From a virus, in the IMG/VR virus record IMGVR_UViG_3300004369_000063, positions 1 through 34,344 of that record: a DNA stretch of 34,344 bases, one strand, 5' to 3'. Both the position numbers and the translations under genes were made by a program. Shown here one piece after another: positions 20,506 to 30,326 of this stretch (the stretch's first letter is position 1; the number at the start of each line of letters is the position of its first letter). The notes beneath the pieces are model-generated. The model did not search any database. It was not told where the DNA came from and was given only the letters and a program-made list of their open reading frames with translations.

Positions 20506-23500
20506 ATGCCACAGAAGACTAATCTTAACGCTATCCCATATTTTGACGACTACGATTCTAGAAAAGACTTCTACAAGGTATTATTCAGACCTTCCTACCC
20601 CATTCAGGGTAGGGAGCTGAATAGTATCCAGTCTATTCTACAGAATCAGATTGAAAATTATGGTAAGTATCAGTTTAAGCAGGGTGACCTAGTTGTCCCT
20701 GGTGAGGTTGGTCTAAACAAAAAACTAGACTTTGTAAAACTATCGTCGGTTTCTGAAGTTGCTGTCAGTATTGACGGAGAAATTGTTTACCAAAAGTATG
20801 ACATTAGTGATCTTGTAGGACAGAAGATTTCTGGTTTATCTTCTGGTGTAATTGCATTGGTAAAGGCTGTGTCAACAGCGACAGATAATAGCAGCGACAC
20901 TCTTTATGTAAAATATCTAACGGCAGGTGATAGTGGAGACGAAGAAACTTTCCGCCAAGGAGAGACTCTGGAAATTATCGATGGTGTTAATAGTCCTCTT
21001 CTTGTTGTTGGCACTGACGGGTCTGTTTTACCTACAAGCGTTGCTGTAACTAATCCCGACACTGGTGTAGTTACTTTTGAAGAAAGTGGAGCCATGGGTT
21101 ATGGTTCTGCTGTAAAAGTAGAAGAGGGTATCTATTTCGTTAATGGATTTTTTGTCCGCAATGATCCAGGACTTATTATTGTAGATGGATATAGTGAGTT
21201 CCCTTCCGTAAAGGTAGGTTTTACAGTAAAAGAAAACATTGTAACTCCAGAGCAGGACTCTAGTCTTTATGACAATGCTACTGGATCATCTAACTTCGCT
21301 TCTCCTGGTGCCCATAGACTACAGGTTAAGTTGGATCTAGTTAAGTATAACTATACCGAAACTCCCGACAAAAACTTTATTCAACTCCTTTCTGTCAAGA
21401 ATGGTGTTATTGAAAAGAAAGTAGAACCAACCCCATACAATCTTCTAGAGGAGACACTTGCTAGAAGAACGTATGACGAGTCTGGAGACTACGTTGTAGA
21501 TAACTTTGACATCGATGTAAGAGAGTATTACCAAAGAGATGGCAACCTCGGTGTTTATGGTCTGGGTGCTGATGGTCTGGTAAATGGATTGTCTCCATCG
21601 GAAGCAGCAGATAAGCTTTTGGTTGCTGTTGGTCCTGGTAAAGCGTATGTGCGTGGTTATGAGATTATCAATAAAGAGACAAAGTATGTAACTATTGATA
21701 AGGCTCGCAATACTTTAACCAGAGATAATATTAGCATTAAGACAAAGGGAACTACCAGTTTCAACATCACCAATGTTTACAACAGTGTTCCTCTTAATGC
21801 TGAAGGTGCTGATCTTACAGCCTATCCCACTATCTACTTAAATTCCGTTTACAACGACGGCACAATTGCTGCCAATAATCTAGAAGCATCAACAAACTAT
21901 CTACAGTCGGTAGACAGAAGAGGAAAGTCTTTTGACAAAGATTCTGCTATCAAGACTATTTACTTATTTGCATCTCTCGATCTGGGATTGATTGACGAGT
22001 CTAGCATTGAGCCCAATACTCCTTCAGATAGAGCAGATCTCAAAAATATTTACTTTGTCCAGTCTAGAACTTCGACTGGTGCAGTTTCTACAGTTAAGAA
22101 GGTAGAGACTATTTCATTCGCAAAAATCACCAGACCAGAAATTGGTGATGTAAATGCACAGTATCTGCAACTGACTGTTGCTGGCAGAAAAGATTATTTG
22201 GATGATCTTTTCTTGGAATATGATGATAATGTCACTACAAGAAGAAGACTTCTTTACAAGTCAGAATCAGATGCCCAGCAAGAGATTAATGACATTGGAT
22301 TTATTGTTGATTATGACGAAACAATTACACCACTAGTGGGTGTAGCAAAACCAAAAGATTTTAGTCTTCTTAAGAAAGCAACTGGATTCAATCCAGATAC
22401 AGACGTAACTATTTCAAAAGGAAGACTATCTTCTGGAACACCAACTTATAATGGTATTTTTGGATTATCATATTTCAACCCACTGTTCTTTACTAGACTT
22501 TTAATTGATTCTCCAATCACTTCTACATTTACTCCTGGTAAGTATATTGTGGGTTCTCAAAGTGGCGCTTATGGTGTCATTGAAGGCAATACCAATGGTT
22601 TTCTTTCTTCTGGTCGTAGCCTTTATGTTAGGACTCTAGCAGGCAACTTTGTATCTGGAGAGACCATTACCAGTGAAGAAGGTGGTGTGTTAAGAATTGC
22701 TAGGGAAAATACAATTTCTCACTTCGTTGTAGCAAGACAAGGAACAGGTTATGATACCACTGCAAAGATTTCTATCGATGGTATTCAATATGAACCTTCA
22801 GAGATTTTTGTAAGTTCTTATCAGTCTACTGATATTGACGTTGGTGTTACTGGCGGCACTCTATACAAAGTAGAAATCGTAAACAGAGATGCGGTATCGT
22901 TGGAGTATGTTGCTCCTCCCGTCATTGAGTTTAGTGGTAGTTATACCATCAAAGCTAATGTTCTTCCTGTTCTATTTAAAAACACAGTTCTAAACTATTC
23001 GGCTCAAAATGTCAAGTCTCTATATTCTGTATATGGATCGGGCAATGTATTCACAGCAGATGTAGAAACAGTAGATTCTAACTATGCATCCTCTACTGCT
23101 GTGACTGAATTTACTTTCTCTGGCACGAAAGGGTATAAGTATCTTGAGTGTACTGGTTTTGGTGCAAGTGCTGGTAGATATCTAGTTCAAGGTGATGCTA
23201 TTCAGTTTAGTGATGATGCAGGAACTATTCATAAGTTTATTGTTTCTTATGCAACTGATGCACAAGGTACAACCAAGTCTAGAATTTACTTTAATGGTGC
23301 TCTTCCAGAAAATGTAACAGCATCTTCTGTTGTAAGATTGCGTCCTATTATTAATAACTCTGCTACTTCATCGTTGGTGTTCCCAACTGGCAGCAAAGAA
23401 GTAAGCAGTCTTATAAAATCTTCAGAAGATACTAAAATTAAGTATTACATTAGACGCGACTTTGTAACTACTGGTTCTAGCAGCGGTGGTAACATCACCT

Positions 23501-26500
23501 TTGCGGCTCAATTAGACTTTGGTACTCAAAGATTTGTAGAATTTAACGATAGAGATTTTCTAGTTACCGTTCTTGACAAAGGAGATTCCGACAGAGTAGA
23601 GACTGGAGATATTGTTTATCTGTCTGATGACTTTGTTAGCATTCTGAACACAACTGATGCTACTTCTGGTCTGTCTTCAGGTAGTATTACACTCACCTTC
23701 CCTGGAAACTTCTTCGGCAATAACGTATCTAATTTCCCCAAACTGAAGTTAACTGCTACTATTGAGGTTTCGAAGGGTAGACCAAAACTCAAAACTGCTG
23801 TAAGAGATAGAAGAATTATTATCAGAGCAGCGGGTGATAGAGTTATTCCTTTGAGGGGTATTAACTATGATGATGAAAGCACAGAATCATTCAGCTACTC
23901 TGATGCATTCCGACTCAAGTATATCTATGAAGGATCTGCTTCTTCGCCACCAACGGTTGATGTAAATGGCAATCTAGTTATTGGTACAGACATTACTAAT
24001 CGTTTTACGTTTGATGATGGTCAGCGTGAGACTTTCTACGATGTATCAAGAATTGTATTGAAGCCTGGTTTTGCACCTCCTACAGGTCAGATTGTTGTTG
24101 CCTTTGATTACTTCGAACATTCTCAAGGTGATTTCTGTACAGTGGACTCTTACATTCACGAAGCAGGTGTTGTAGCTGATGAGATTCCATCTTTCAACAG
24201 CACAGTATATGGTATTGTCAATCTCAAGAATGTTATTGACTTTAGACCCAAAGTAGACTCTAATACTATTATCACTGGTTTCCAGGACACTTCACTGTTA
24301 TCGCAGGCAGACTTTATCAGCTTTATTGGTGACGGTGGTTCTGTATCCAGCACCCCATCTTCAAGCAGACTTCTGCCTTATACCATGTCATTCAGCGAGT
24401 CGCAGTATCTCGATAGAATTGATGGGTTGTTCTTGAATAAGAAAGGAGACTTTATTGTCAAGACTGGCAACTCATCACTAAATCCAACCAAACCAGAAAT
24501 TATTGAAGATGGTATTCCATTGTCTTACATGTATATTCCTGCCTTCACGAAGAGCAGCAAAGATGTAAGAACTATCCCTGTGGATAACCGCAGATATACT
24601 ATGAGGGACATCGGTAAGCTAGAGAAGCGTATCGAGCGTCTTGAGTATTACACAACGTTGAGCATTCTTGAGCAACAAGCACTCAACATGCAGGTTAAAG
24701 ACACTCTTGGTATCGACAAGACAAAGAGTGGTTTCCTAGTAGATAACTTCGAAACACATAAAGTTGGTAATGTCAAGTCTCTAGACTATTTGTGCGCTAT
24801 CGATCCACAACAATCAGTTCTTCGTCCCTCTACGAAAGAAGATAGCTTCAATCTGGAAGAAGTCAACACTAGAGATGACCAGAGAACTATTTCTGGATAT
24901 AAGAATTCAAACGGTGTTATTACACTACCATATAGTGATGTATCTTATGCTTCGAATGCATTTGCTACAAGAACTATTAATCCAAATCCATTCGTTGTTC
25001 TGCAATATGTTGGAGATGCATCGCTACTTCCCAACATTGACCAGTGGTATGACACAACTGTTGCTCCTCTAGTAACTGATAATAACACAAATCTGTTTAA
25101 TATCTTCTTGGCGAAGAGTGATGTCAAGGCAGCATTTGCTAGCATTTATAACTCGTTTGTCATTAACTGGGTTGGAGTTAACAATGCTTTCTCTAATATC
25201 AATAGTTTCGGAGAAAGCAATAGTGCAAATGCAGAATCCACTGTAAATGCCGCTAGTGTTTCTAGTTCTTCTAATGTAAGCCCACAAAACAATGAGATTG
25301 CAAAGGGTGTTGGTTATAAGACTGTAAATGGAACTAGCGTTGCAAACACATTGAGATTCTTCGCAAGATCAATCCCAGTCAAGTTTACTCTCAAGAGACT
25401 GAAGCCCAAGACTCAACTGTTTGTCTTCATGGATCAGAGAGATGTCAATCGTTGGGTCAATCCAGACTCTAGATTCACTGGTGTTGCTGGTAACTCACTA
25501 ACTACATTTAACTCTCCTCTAACTACAGATGAGTATGGTAATGCCAGTGGTATCATTTTGATTCCAGCAGGTCATGCTCCTAGAATGAATACTTCTTGGA
25601 CAGGTGATATTAACACATTGCAGTATGATGAAACATCCGAGGAACTGTACCTGTCAACTGGAGTTAAGAATATCAGATTCACTTCCAGTGCATCTGATGC
25701 GCCTCGTGATGGTGTAGATTCTTACGCCGAGGTTAAGTATTACGCCACTGGCGTTCTTCCAGAAAATCCCGTTTCTATTATTTCTACAGCACCAGCCATT
25801 TTCAAGGCAAATGAAGGTGTTCAGTTGATTGATAGCAATACAGAAAACACAGCAAGACCTAATCCTCTTGCACAAACTTTCAAAGTGGATAACTTTGAGG
25901 GTGGTATGTTTGCTACTGGCGTTGACTTGTTCTTTGCCAAGAAGAGTTCAACTATTCCTTTAAGAGTTTATCTGACTAATATCGAGAGTGAGAAGCCTAG
26001 CAAGTATATTGTTCCTGGTTCTCAAGTTACTCTCTATCCAGATACATTCCTTAAGGTATTCTCTTCTGGTAACATCACCATCAAGGTTGGCGAGTTTGTA
26101 ACTGGCGCTAGATCTCTTGCTTCTGGTCCTATTGCTAAAGTTCTGGATAAGAACAACTTTGAAGTCATTCCTTCTAGTAATGGTGAGATTGTAATTACAA
26201 ACGAGCAAGTATATACGTTTGTTCTTTCTAATCACAATGGTTCTTCTTTCTTTGCTAATGAGGATCTTACTCTCACATCAGTAACCCAGTTCAACAACGC
26301 AAACAATGCAACTGTCGGACTCAAGATTGCTAAAGACTCTGGTAGAGTTGCATCTCTAGATGTTACTTCACTCGGATCTGGATATGAGGGTGCTACGATC
26401 ACAATCGAGAGTCCTCAACTTCCTGGTGGCAGCAACGCTACTGGATCCGCCAAAGTATCGAATGGTCAGGTTTACTTCGCTCAAGTAGCACTTGGTGGTA

Positions 26501-28650
26501 GAGGATACACAGAGGCACCATCTGTTGTCATCAGAGGATCTGGTAACGGGGCTACTGGTGCCGTAATCGAATCTAAACTGATTATCGATGAACCAGCAGT
26601 GAGAATGGGAATTGCTTCTGACGACGGTGTAAGCGTTGATTCCACAACTCCAACTAGATTTAATTTCCACCATCCTGTATATCTCCAGAATGGTGTGGAG
26701 TATGCACTCAATATTGAGTGTGATGATACCGAATATGAGATCTGGTCTTCTCGTCTAGGAGAAACCGATATCTCATCTGGATTGGTTGTAAATGCACAGC
26801 CTCTTCTTGGATCTGTATTTAAGTCCCAGAATACTGATAACTGGACAGAAGATCTATTTGAAGATATTAAGTTCACTCTATACAGAGCAGAATTTGATAC
26901 CTCGCGTCCAGCGGAACTTCTAATCAAGAATAAAGATCTTGGGTATGAAAAACTAGAATCGGATTGTTTTGAGACCTATGCTCTAGCAAACAGCACCGCA
27001 ACTTCTGCTCTGTTCAAGAACAACAGCAATGTTGTTAAGGTTTACCATAGAGACCACGGTTTTGAGTCTGGTGGAGACTCCAAGGTATTCTTCCGTGGTG
27101 TAGAAGATTTTGCTGGTTATGATGAGATTGATATTGAGTCAACTCTATATACCGTTGCTAACTCTGGTGTTGATTCATATACCATTGTTGGACCTAGCAG
27201 AGCGGCATCCACTGGTTTCGGTGGCGGAGATACTGTCCTAGCTTCTTATAATAGAAAGTACGAAAAGCTTTATGCACAGATTCCTTATCTACAAGTTTCT
27301 GGAACAAAAATTGAAAGTTTTGTAAGAACTACGGATATTGTTCCTGTCGATTCTTCGACGACCAACTACGTCTCATATAATGTCAATGATATGGAAACAA
27401 CCTTCTTGAATCAAGAACAATATTTCCTGAACCAAAAGATTGTTTCTTCTAGAATTAATGAGGTAGTTAATGATATTGATCACTCACTGCTCTATAAGAT
27501 CAATCTATCTTCTACTACATCACATCTGTCCCCAGTCATTGATTTGAGAACAGCATCTGTCAAGACAGTATCAAACCGTATTGATAATGCTTCTGGTTCG
27601 GAAGACCGATTTGGTAAGAGATATCAGTCTATCCAAATGTTCCCAGTTTATAAGTTTAGCATTACTGGAAATAATGATGGTCAAGGTGGATCTGATATCC
27701 TAGCAACTATCGGTCAAAATGTTGTTGGTCAGAGCTCTGGTGCAGAATCAGAAGTTCTTCGCGTGATTAACAATGACGTTTATGTAAAGATCAAGAACTC
27801 TTTACAGTTTACAGTTGGTGAAGAACTATACTTCAGCACCCAGTCTGATTCTGGTGGCGACTTCGAGAACTTTACTGTAACAGTTTCCAATGAGGGTGTA
27901 TTCGAGCAAGTACCAAACTTTGTTACTGGATCAACTGTAACTGCTATCAATCCTTCAGTTAGAAGCGAGAAATATGAGAACAAGATTAGCGGTAAGGTTA
28001 TTTCTTGGGATTCCAAGACAAAGATTCTAACGGTTGAGAATGATAAGCAGCCAATCAATAATAACTTTGATAGTGTCATTACATTAGGTAGTGACTATGC
28101 TAGAGAAAGTCAAACATCCAATCAAATTGCTGATATCTTCCGAGTAGGTGATTTGATTGATTTTGAAGGTTCTTCATTCGAGACTTCAAAGTTTGCTGAA
28201 ATCAAGTCGATGAACTTCAGTCAAGGTGTTGACTATGTTCCCGAAACGGGATCTGTAAATACTTCTGGCGTAGCGAAGTATGTCACTAAAGAAGTATTCA
28301 TTAACACTCCTGCAGAATCTCTGAATGTTTATCTAACCATGAACGTAAGAGATGTGGAGAACGTCAAGGTTTACTACAAGATTAAACCAGCATCTTCACA
28401 GCAGAACTTCGACGACATCAACTGGGAATACTTTAATACCAATGGTAACCCAGATCAAGAGAACGAGATCGCAACTGCAGAGAACAGCATCTCTGGTCAG
28501 TTCGAGAAGCAGTCTTCTTATCAAGAGTTGAGGTACACTGCAGAAGAACTCACCGAGTTCTCGTCGTTCGCAGTTAAGATTGTAATGAAGACCGATGATC
28601 CAGCATATGTACCCAAGATTCAAGATCTACGAGCAGTAGCTTCATTCTGA
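20506..28650 (+). CDS. Giant DUF4815 virion protein, 2714 aa
   Basis: The N-terminus (LNAIPYFDDYDSRKDFYKVL then FRPSYPIQGRELNSIQSILQ) is the DUF4815 signature, found in large baseplate-associated proteins of myoviruses. Further on: a GTGY module near 745, a coiled coil at about 1360-1398 (RDIGKLEKRIERLEYYTT), the block NPLAQTFKVDNFEGGMFATG near 1785, two Gly-rich beta repeats at 1951-2022 (LGSGYEGATI and GGRGYTEAPSVVIRGSG), and a receptor-like region with FNFHHPVYLQNGVEYALNIE. No lysozyme or protease motif is seen. Position after gp8 corresponds to T4 gp9/gp10, the baseplate pin and fibre-socket proteins, so it probably fills that role. No late octamer or other clear promoter precedes it. Confidence 0.8.
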   Translation: MPQKTNLNAIPYFDDYDSRKDFYKVLFRPSYPIQGRELNSIQSILQNQIENYGKYQFKQGDLVVPGEVGLNKKLDFVKLSSVSEVAVSIDGEIVYQKYDISDLVGQKISGLSSGVIALVKAVSTATDNSSDTLYVKYLTAGDSGDEETFRQGETLEIIDGVNSPLLVVGTDGSVLPTSVAVTNPDTGVVTFEESGAMGYGSAVKVEEGIYFVNGFFVRNDPGLIIVDGYSEFPSVKVGFTVKENIVTPEQDSSLYDNATGSSNFASPGAHRLQVKLDLVKYNYTETPDKNFIQLLSVKNGVIEKKVEPTPYNLLEETLARRTYDESGDYVVDNFDIDVREYYQRDGNLGVYGLGADGLVNGLSPSEAADKLLVAVGPGKAYVRGYEIINKETKYVTIDKARNTLTRDNISIKTKGTTSFNITNVYNSVPLNAEGADLTAYPTIYLNSVYNDGTIAANNLEASTNYLQSVDRRGKSFDKDSAIKTIYLFASLDLGLIDESSIEPNTPSDRADLKNIYFVQSRTSTGAVSTVKKVETISFAKITRPEIGDVNAQYLQLTVAGRKDYLDDLFLEYDDNVTTRRRLLYKSESDAQQEINDIGFIVDYDETITPLVGVAKPKDFSLLKKATGFNPDTDVTISKGRLSSGTPTYNGIFGLSYFNPLFFTRLLIDSPITSTFTPGKYIVGSQSGAYGVIEGNTNGFLSSGRSLYVRTLAGNFVSGETITSEEGGVLRIARENTISHFVVARQGTGYDTTAKISIDGIQYEPSEIFVSSYQSTDIDVGVTGGTLYKVEIVNRDAVSLEYVAPPVIEFSGSYTIKANVLPVLFKNTVLNYSAQNVKSLYSVYGSGNVFTADVETVDSNYASSTAVTEFTFSGTKGYKYLECTGFGASAGRYLVQGDAIQFSDDAGTIHKFIVSYATDAQGTTKSRIYFNGALPENVTASSVVRLRPIINNSATSSLVFPTGSKEVSSLIKSSEDTKIKYYIRRDFVTTGSSSGGNITFAAQLDFGTQRFVEFNDRDFLVTVLDKGDSDRVETGDIVYLSDDFVSILNTTDATSGLSSGSITLTFPGNFFGNNVSNFPKLKLTATIEVSKGRPKLKTAVRDRRIIIRAAGDRVIPLRGINYDDESTESFSYSDAFRLKYIYEGSASSPPTVDVNGNLVIGTDITNRFTFDDGQRETFYDVSRIVLKPGFAPPTGQIVVAFDYFEHSQGDFCTVDSYIHEAGVVADEIPSFNSTVYGIVNLKNVIDFRPKVDSNTIITGFQDTSLLSQADFISFIGDGGSVSSTPSSSRLLPYTMSFSESQYLDRIDGLFLNKKGDFIVKTGNSSLNPTKPEIIEDGIPLSYMYIPAFTKSSKDVRTIPVDNRRYTMRDIGKLEKRIERLEYYTTLSILEQQALNMQVKDTLGIDKTKSGFLVDNFETHKVGNVKSLDYLCAIDPQQSVLRPSTKEDSFNLEEVNTRDDQRTISGYKNSNGVITLPYSDVSYASNAFATRTINPNPFVVLQYVGDASLLPNIDQWYDTTVAPLVTDNNTNLFNIFLAKSDVKAAFASIYNSFVINWVGVNNAFSNINSFGESNSANAESTVNAASVSSSSNVSPQNNEIAKGVGYKTVNGTSVANTLRFFARSIPVKFTLKRLKPKTQLFVFMDQRDVNRWVNPDSRFTGVAGNSLTTFNSPLTTDEYGNASGIILIPAGHAPRMNTSWTGDINTLQYDETSEELYLSTGVKNIRFTSSASDAPRDGVDSYAEVKYYATGVLPENPVSIISTAPAIFKANEGVQLIDSNTENTARPNPLAQTFKVDNFEGGMFATGVDLFFAKKSSTIPLRVYLTNIESEKPSKYIVPGSQVTLYPDTFLKVFSSGNITIKVGEFVTGARSLASGPIAKVLDKNNFEVIPSSNGEIVITNEQVYTFVLSNHNGSSFFANEDLTLTSVTQFNNANNATVGLKIAKDSGRVASLDVTSLGSGYEGATITIESPQLPGGSNATGSAKVSNGQVYFAQVALGGRGYTEAPSVVIRGSGNGATGAVIESKLIIDEPAVRMGIASDDGVSVDSTTPTRFNFHHPVYLQNGVEYALNIECDDTEYEIWSSRLGETDISSGLVVNAQPLLGSVFKSQNTDNWTEDLFEDIKFTLYRAEFDTSRPAELLIKNKDLGYEKLESDCFETYALANSTATSALFKNNSNVVKVYHRDHGFESGGDSKVFFRGVEDFAGYDEIDIESTLYTVANSGVDSYTIVGPSRAASTGFGGGDTVLASYNRKYEKLYAQIPYLQVSGTKIESFVRTTDIVPVDSSTTNYVSYNVNDMETTFLNQEQYFLNQKIVSSRINEVVNDIDHSLLYKINLSSTTSHLSPVIDLRTASVKTVSNRIDNASGSEDRFGKRYQSIQMFPVYKFSITGNNDGQGGSDILATIGQNVVGQSSGAESEVLRVINNDVYVKIKNSLQFTVGEELYFSTQSDSGGDFENFTVTVSNEGVFEQVPNFVTGSTVTAINPSVRSEKYENKISGKVISWDSKTKILTVENDKQPINNNFDSVITLGSDYARESQTSNQIADIFRVGDLIDFEGSSFETSKFAEIKSMNFSQGVDYVPETGSVNTSGVAKYVTKEVFINTPAESLNVYLTMNVRDVENVKVYYKIKPASSQQNFDDINWEYFNTNGNPDQENEIATAENSISGQFEKQSSYQELRYTAEELTEFSSFAVKIVMKTDDPAYVPKIQDLRAVASF

Positions 28651-28651
28651 T

Positions 28652-28846
28652 ATGCAAAGATACGTCAAAGTCGAAGGACAAGAAGGATTTGTAAGAGACA
28701 TGACTACGGGGGCAATTATCAACACTGCTCCCAAGTCATCTCGCAAATCCTTTTCTAGTGAGTTCCGAAATGTAGTCAGCGAAATAAATACTTTGAAGGA
28801 AGAAATGTCCGAAATTAAGTCCCTACTCAAGCAGTTAATCAAATGA
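28652..28846 (+). CDS. Small coiled-coil protein linked to fibre gene, 64 aa
   Basis: ATG 28652 follows the giant stop by one base. The product has an N-terminal beta part (MQRYVKVEGQEGFVRDMTTG, ending GAIINT) and a C-terminal coiled coil (INTLKEEMSEIKSLLKQLIK). I recall this YVKVEG...VRD..TGAIxNT...EMSEIKSLLKxL pattern as a small protein conserved in T4-like cyanophages at this place. The coiled coil suggests oligomerisation, perhaps an adaptor or fibre chaperone. Its stop overlaps the next ATG by 4 nt (ATGA). Function is not established. Confidence 0.7.
   Translation: MQRYVKVEGQEGFVRDMTTGAIINTAPKSSRKSFSSEFRNVVSEINTLKEEMSEIKSLLKQLIK
28783..28790 (+). promoter_or_regulatory. Possible late promoter inside upstream gene
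   Basis: AATAAATA lies within the 64-aa gene, 52 nt before the fibre gene at 28843. Spacing suits a late promoter for the fibre gene, but the octamer also encodes part of the protein, so chance is possible. Confidence 0.3.
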
Positions 28847-30291
28847 CATTACGCAACGTACCAAAGAGTTTTACGCTGGAACAGCAGCGTTTAGAGATTA
28901 ACGAGCTAGCAGTTGATCTTGACGCTGCTGTAGATGGAGTTCAGACATTTACTGGTGTAAAGACATTTGATGATTTCGTAACGTTTTCCACAGATGTAAC
29001 GTTTGAAGCACAAGCTTACTGGGGAGACGGAGACCAGGCAATTTTTGGTGATGATGCTGACTTAAAAATTTACTACGATGGTGGTGTGGGTGTTGAGACA
29101 TCATTCATTGATTCTGATGCTTTGCAGATTAGATCAGCAACTGATACTAGTGAATTGTATGCCACATTCTTGAAGGATGGACCTGTTGAACTATACTATG
29201 ATGGCACCAAGCGATTTGGGACTTCTGCTACGGGTGCATCGGTTATAGGAACTTTTGATGTTAGTGGAGATACAGAATTTAGTGGAACAACTAATTTAAT
29301 TAGTGGTATTAACAAGTTAAACTTCAATACCAATACAGGACAAGAAGGTCAACTTTGGGCAAGCTCTGAACATTTTTACATCAATTCTAGTGCCACTTTT
29401 GGCATGAATATTCAATCCAATTCTATTGCTATAAGAAGTGCAACTGGCGGAGAAAACTATTTTACTGCTAGTATTAATAATGGCGCACTTTTATATCATG
29501 ATGATGTCAAAAAGTTTGAAACCACCGCTACTGGTGTAAGTATCACAGGAAATATTGATAGTGTTACTGATATTTCTGCTTCTGGTGATGTTTCATTTAC
29601 TGGAGCATCTTCATCTTTCACCGTAGCTGGCAGCACTACCTTCAATAACGATGTTGAATTAGCTGATGATAAGGTATTAAATTTTGGTGCAAGTTCTGAT
29701 GGACGTATTTCTTATACATCTTCTACCAATAGATTTTATGTAAGAACTCCTGGTGGATCTGCAGATCTTATTCTTGGTGCTGGTCCAGCAGTTAGAATTA
29801 CTAATGAAAACGGACTGACAGATAGAGCAGTATTCGATTCTAATGGTGTAACAGTCACAGGAACTGTTGATGCTACAGCATTTACCGTTAGTGGATCTCC
29901 ACTACAGACAGATGTTGCAACCACGACTTCTGTCGGTACTGTACAACCAGATGGAACAACCATTGGTATTGATGCTAATGGCGTCATCAGCGTAATTGGT
30001 GGTGGCTATCAAGGTGAGTTTACACTAGGCACAACTCCTACATGGACTGGAACCGCAGGGGTAACAGTTTCGCAACAGTCTAGTGGCAACTATCGCTTGA
30101 CTTTCACAAGTGCATTTACTAATGCCACTGACTACTATGTCTTCACCAATCATATGGATTATGGTGGTGGTCAGGTAGTATTTGTGAAGACTGATAGATC
30201 TAATACTCATGTAGATTTCACTGTATACAGAGAAGGTGACGGTGCATTCGTTGATACTGGATCTGTCGCAGTTCAGGTTATTGCACACTGA
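28843..30291 (+). CDS. Tail fibre-like protein A, 482 aa
   Basis: The N-terminal adaptor (MTLRNVPKSFTLEQQRLEIN) is shared with the next gene and probably docks the fibre to the baseplate. The shaft is built from modules of the type LYYDGTKRFGTSATGASVIG (near 117-137) and LYHDDVKKFETTATGVSITG (217-237), with related DLKIYYDGG near 73, a repeat style common in cyanophage fibre proteins. The distal domain starts after GTVQPDGTTIGIDANGVISV and a Gly-rich hinge (GGGYQGEF), then a compact beta tip ending VAVQVIAH. The tip is the likely host-surface binding part; its ligand is unknown. It overlaps the gene before by 4 nt. Confidence 0.75.
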   Translation: MTLRNVPKSFTLEQQRLEINELAVDLDAAVDGVQTFTGVKTFDDFVTFSTDVTFEAQAYWGDGDQAIFGDDADLKIYYDGGVGVETSFIDSDALQIRSATDTSELYATFLKDGPVELYYDGTKRFGTSATGASVIGTFDVSGDTEFSGTTNLISGINKLNFNTNTGQEGQLWASSEHFYINSSATFGMNIQSNSIAIRSATGGENYFTASINNGALLYHDDVKKFETTATGVSITGNIDSVTDISASGDVSFTGASSSFTVAGSTTFNNDVELADDKVLNFGASSDGRISYTSSTNRFYVRTPGGSADLILGAGPAVRITNENGLTDRAVFDSNGVTVTGTVDATAFTVSGSPLQTDVATTTSVGTVQPDGTTIGIDANGVISVIGGGYQGEFTLGTTPTWTGTAGVTVSQQSSGNYRLTFTSAFTNATDYYVFTNHMDYGGGQVVFVKTDRSNTHVDFTVYREGDGAFVDTGSVAVQVIAH

Positions 30292-30292
30292 T

Positions 30293-30300
30293 CATAAATA
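30293..30300 (+). promoter_or_regulatory. Late promoter for fibre B
   Basis: CATAAATA, directly after the fibre A stop and 26 nt before ATG 30327, with a GAGG motif in between. Confidence 0.5.
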
Positions 30301-30326
30301 GTAAAATAGAGGAATAGTCTGGTATC

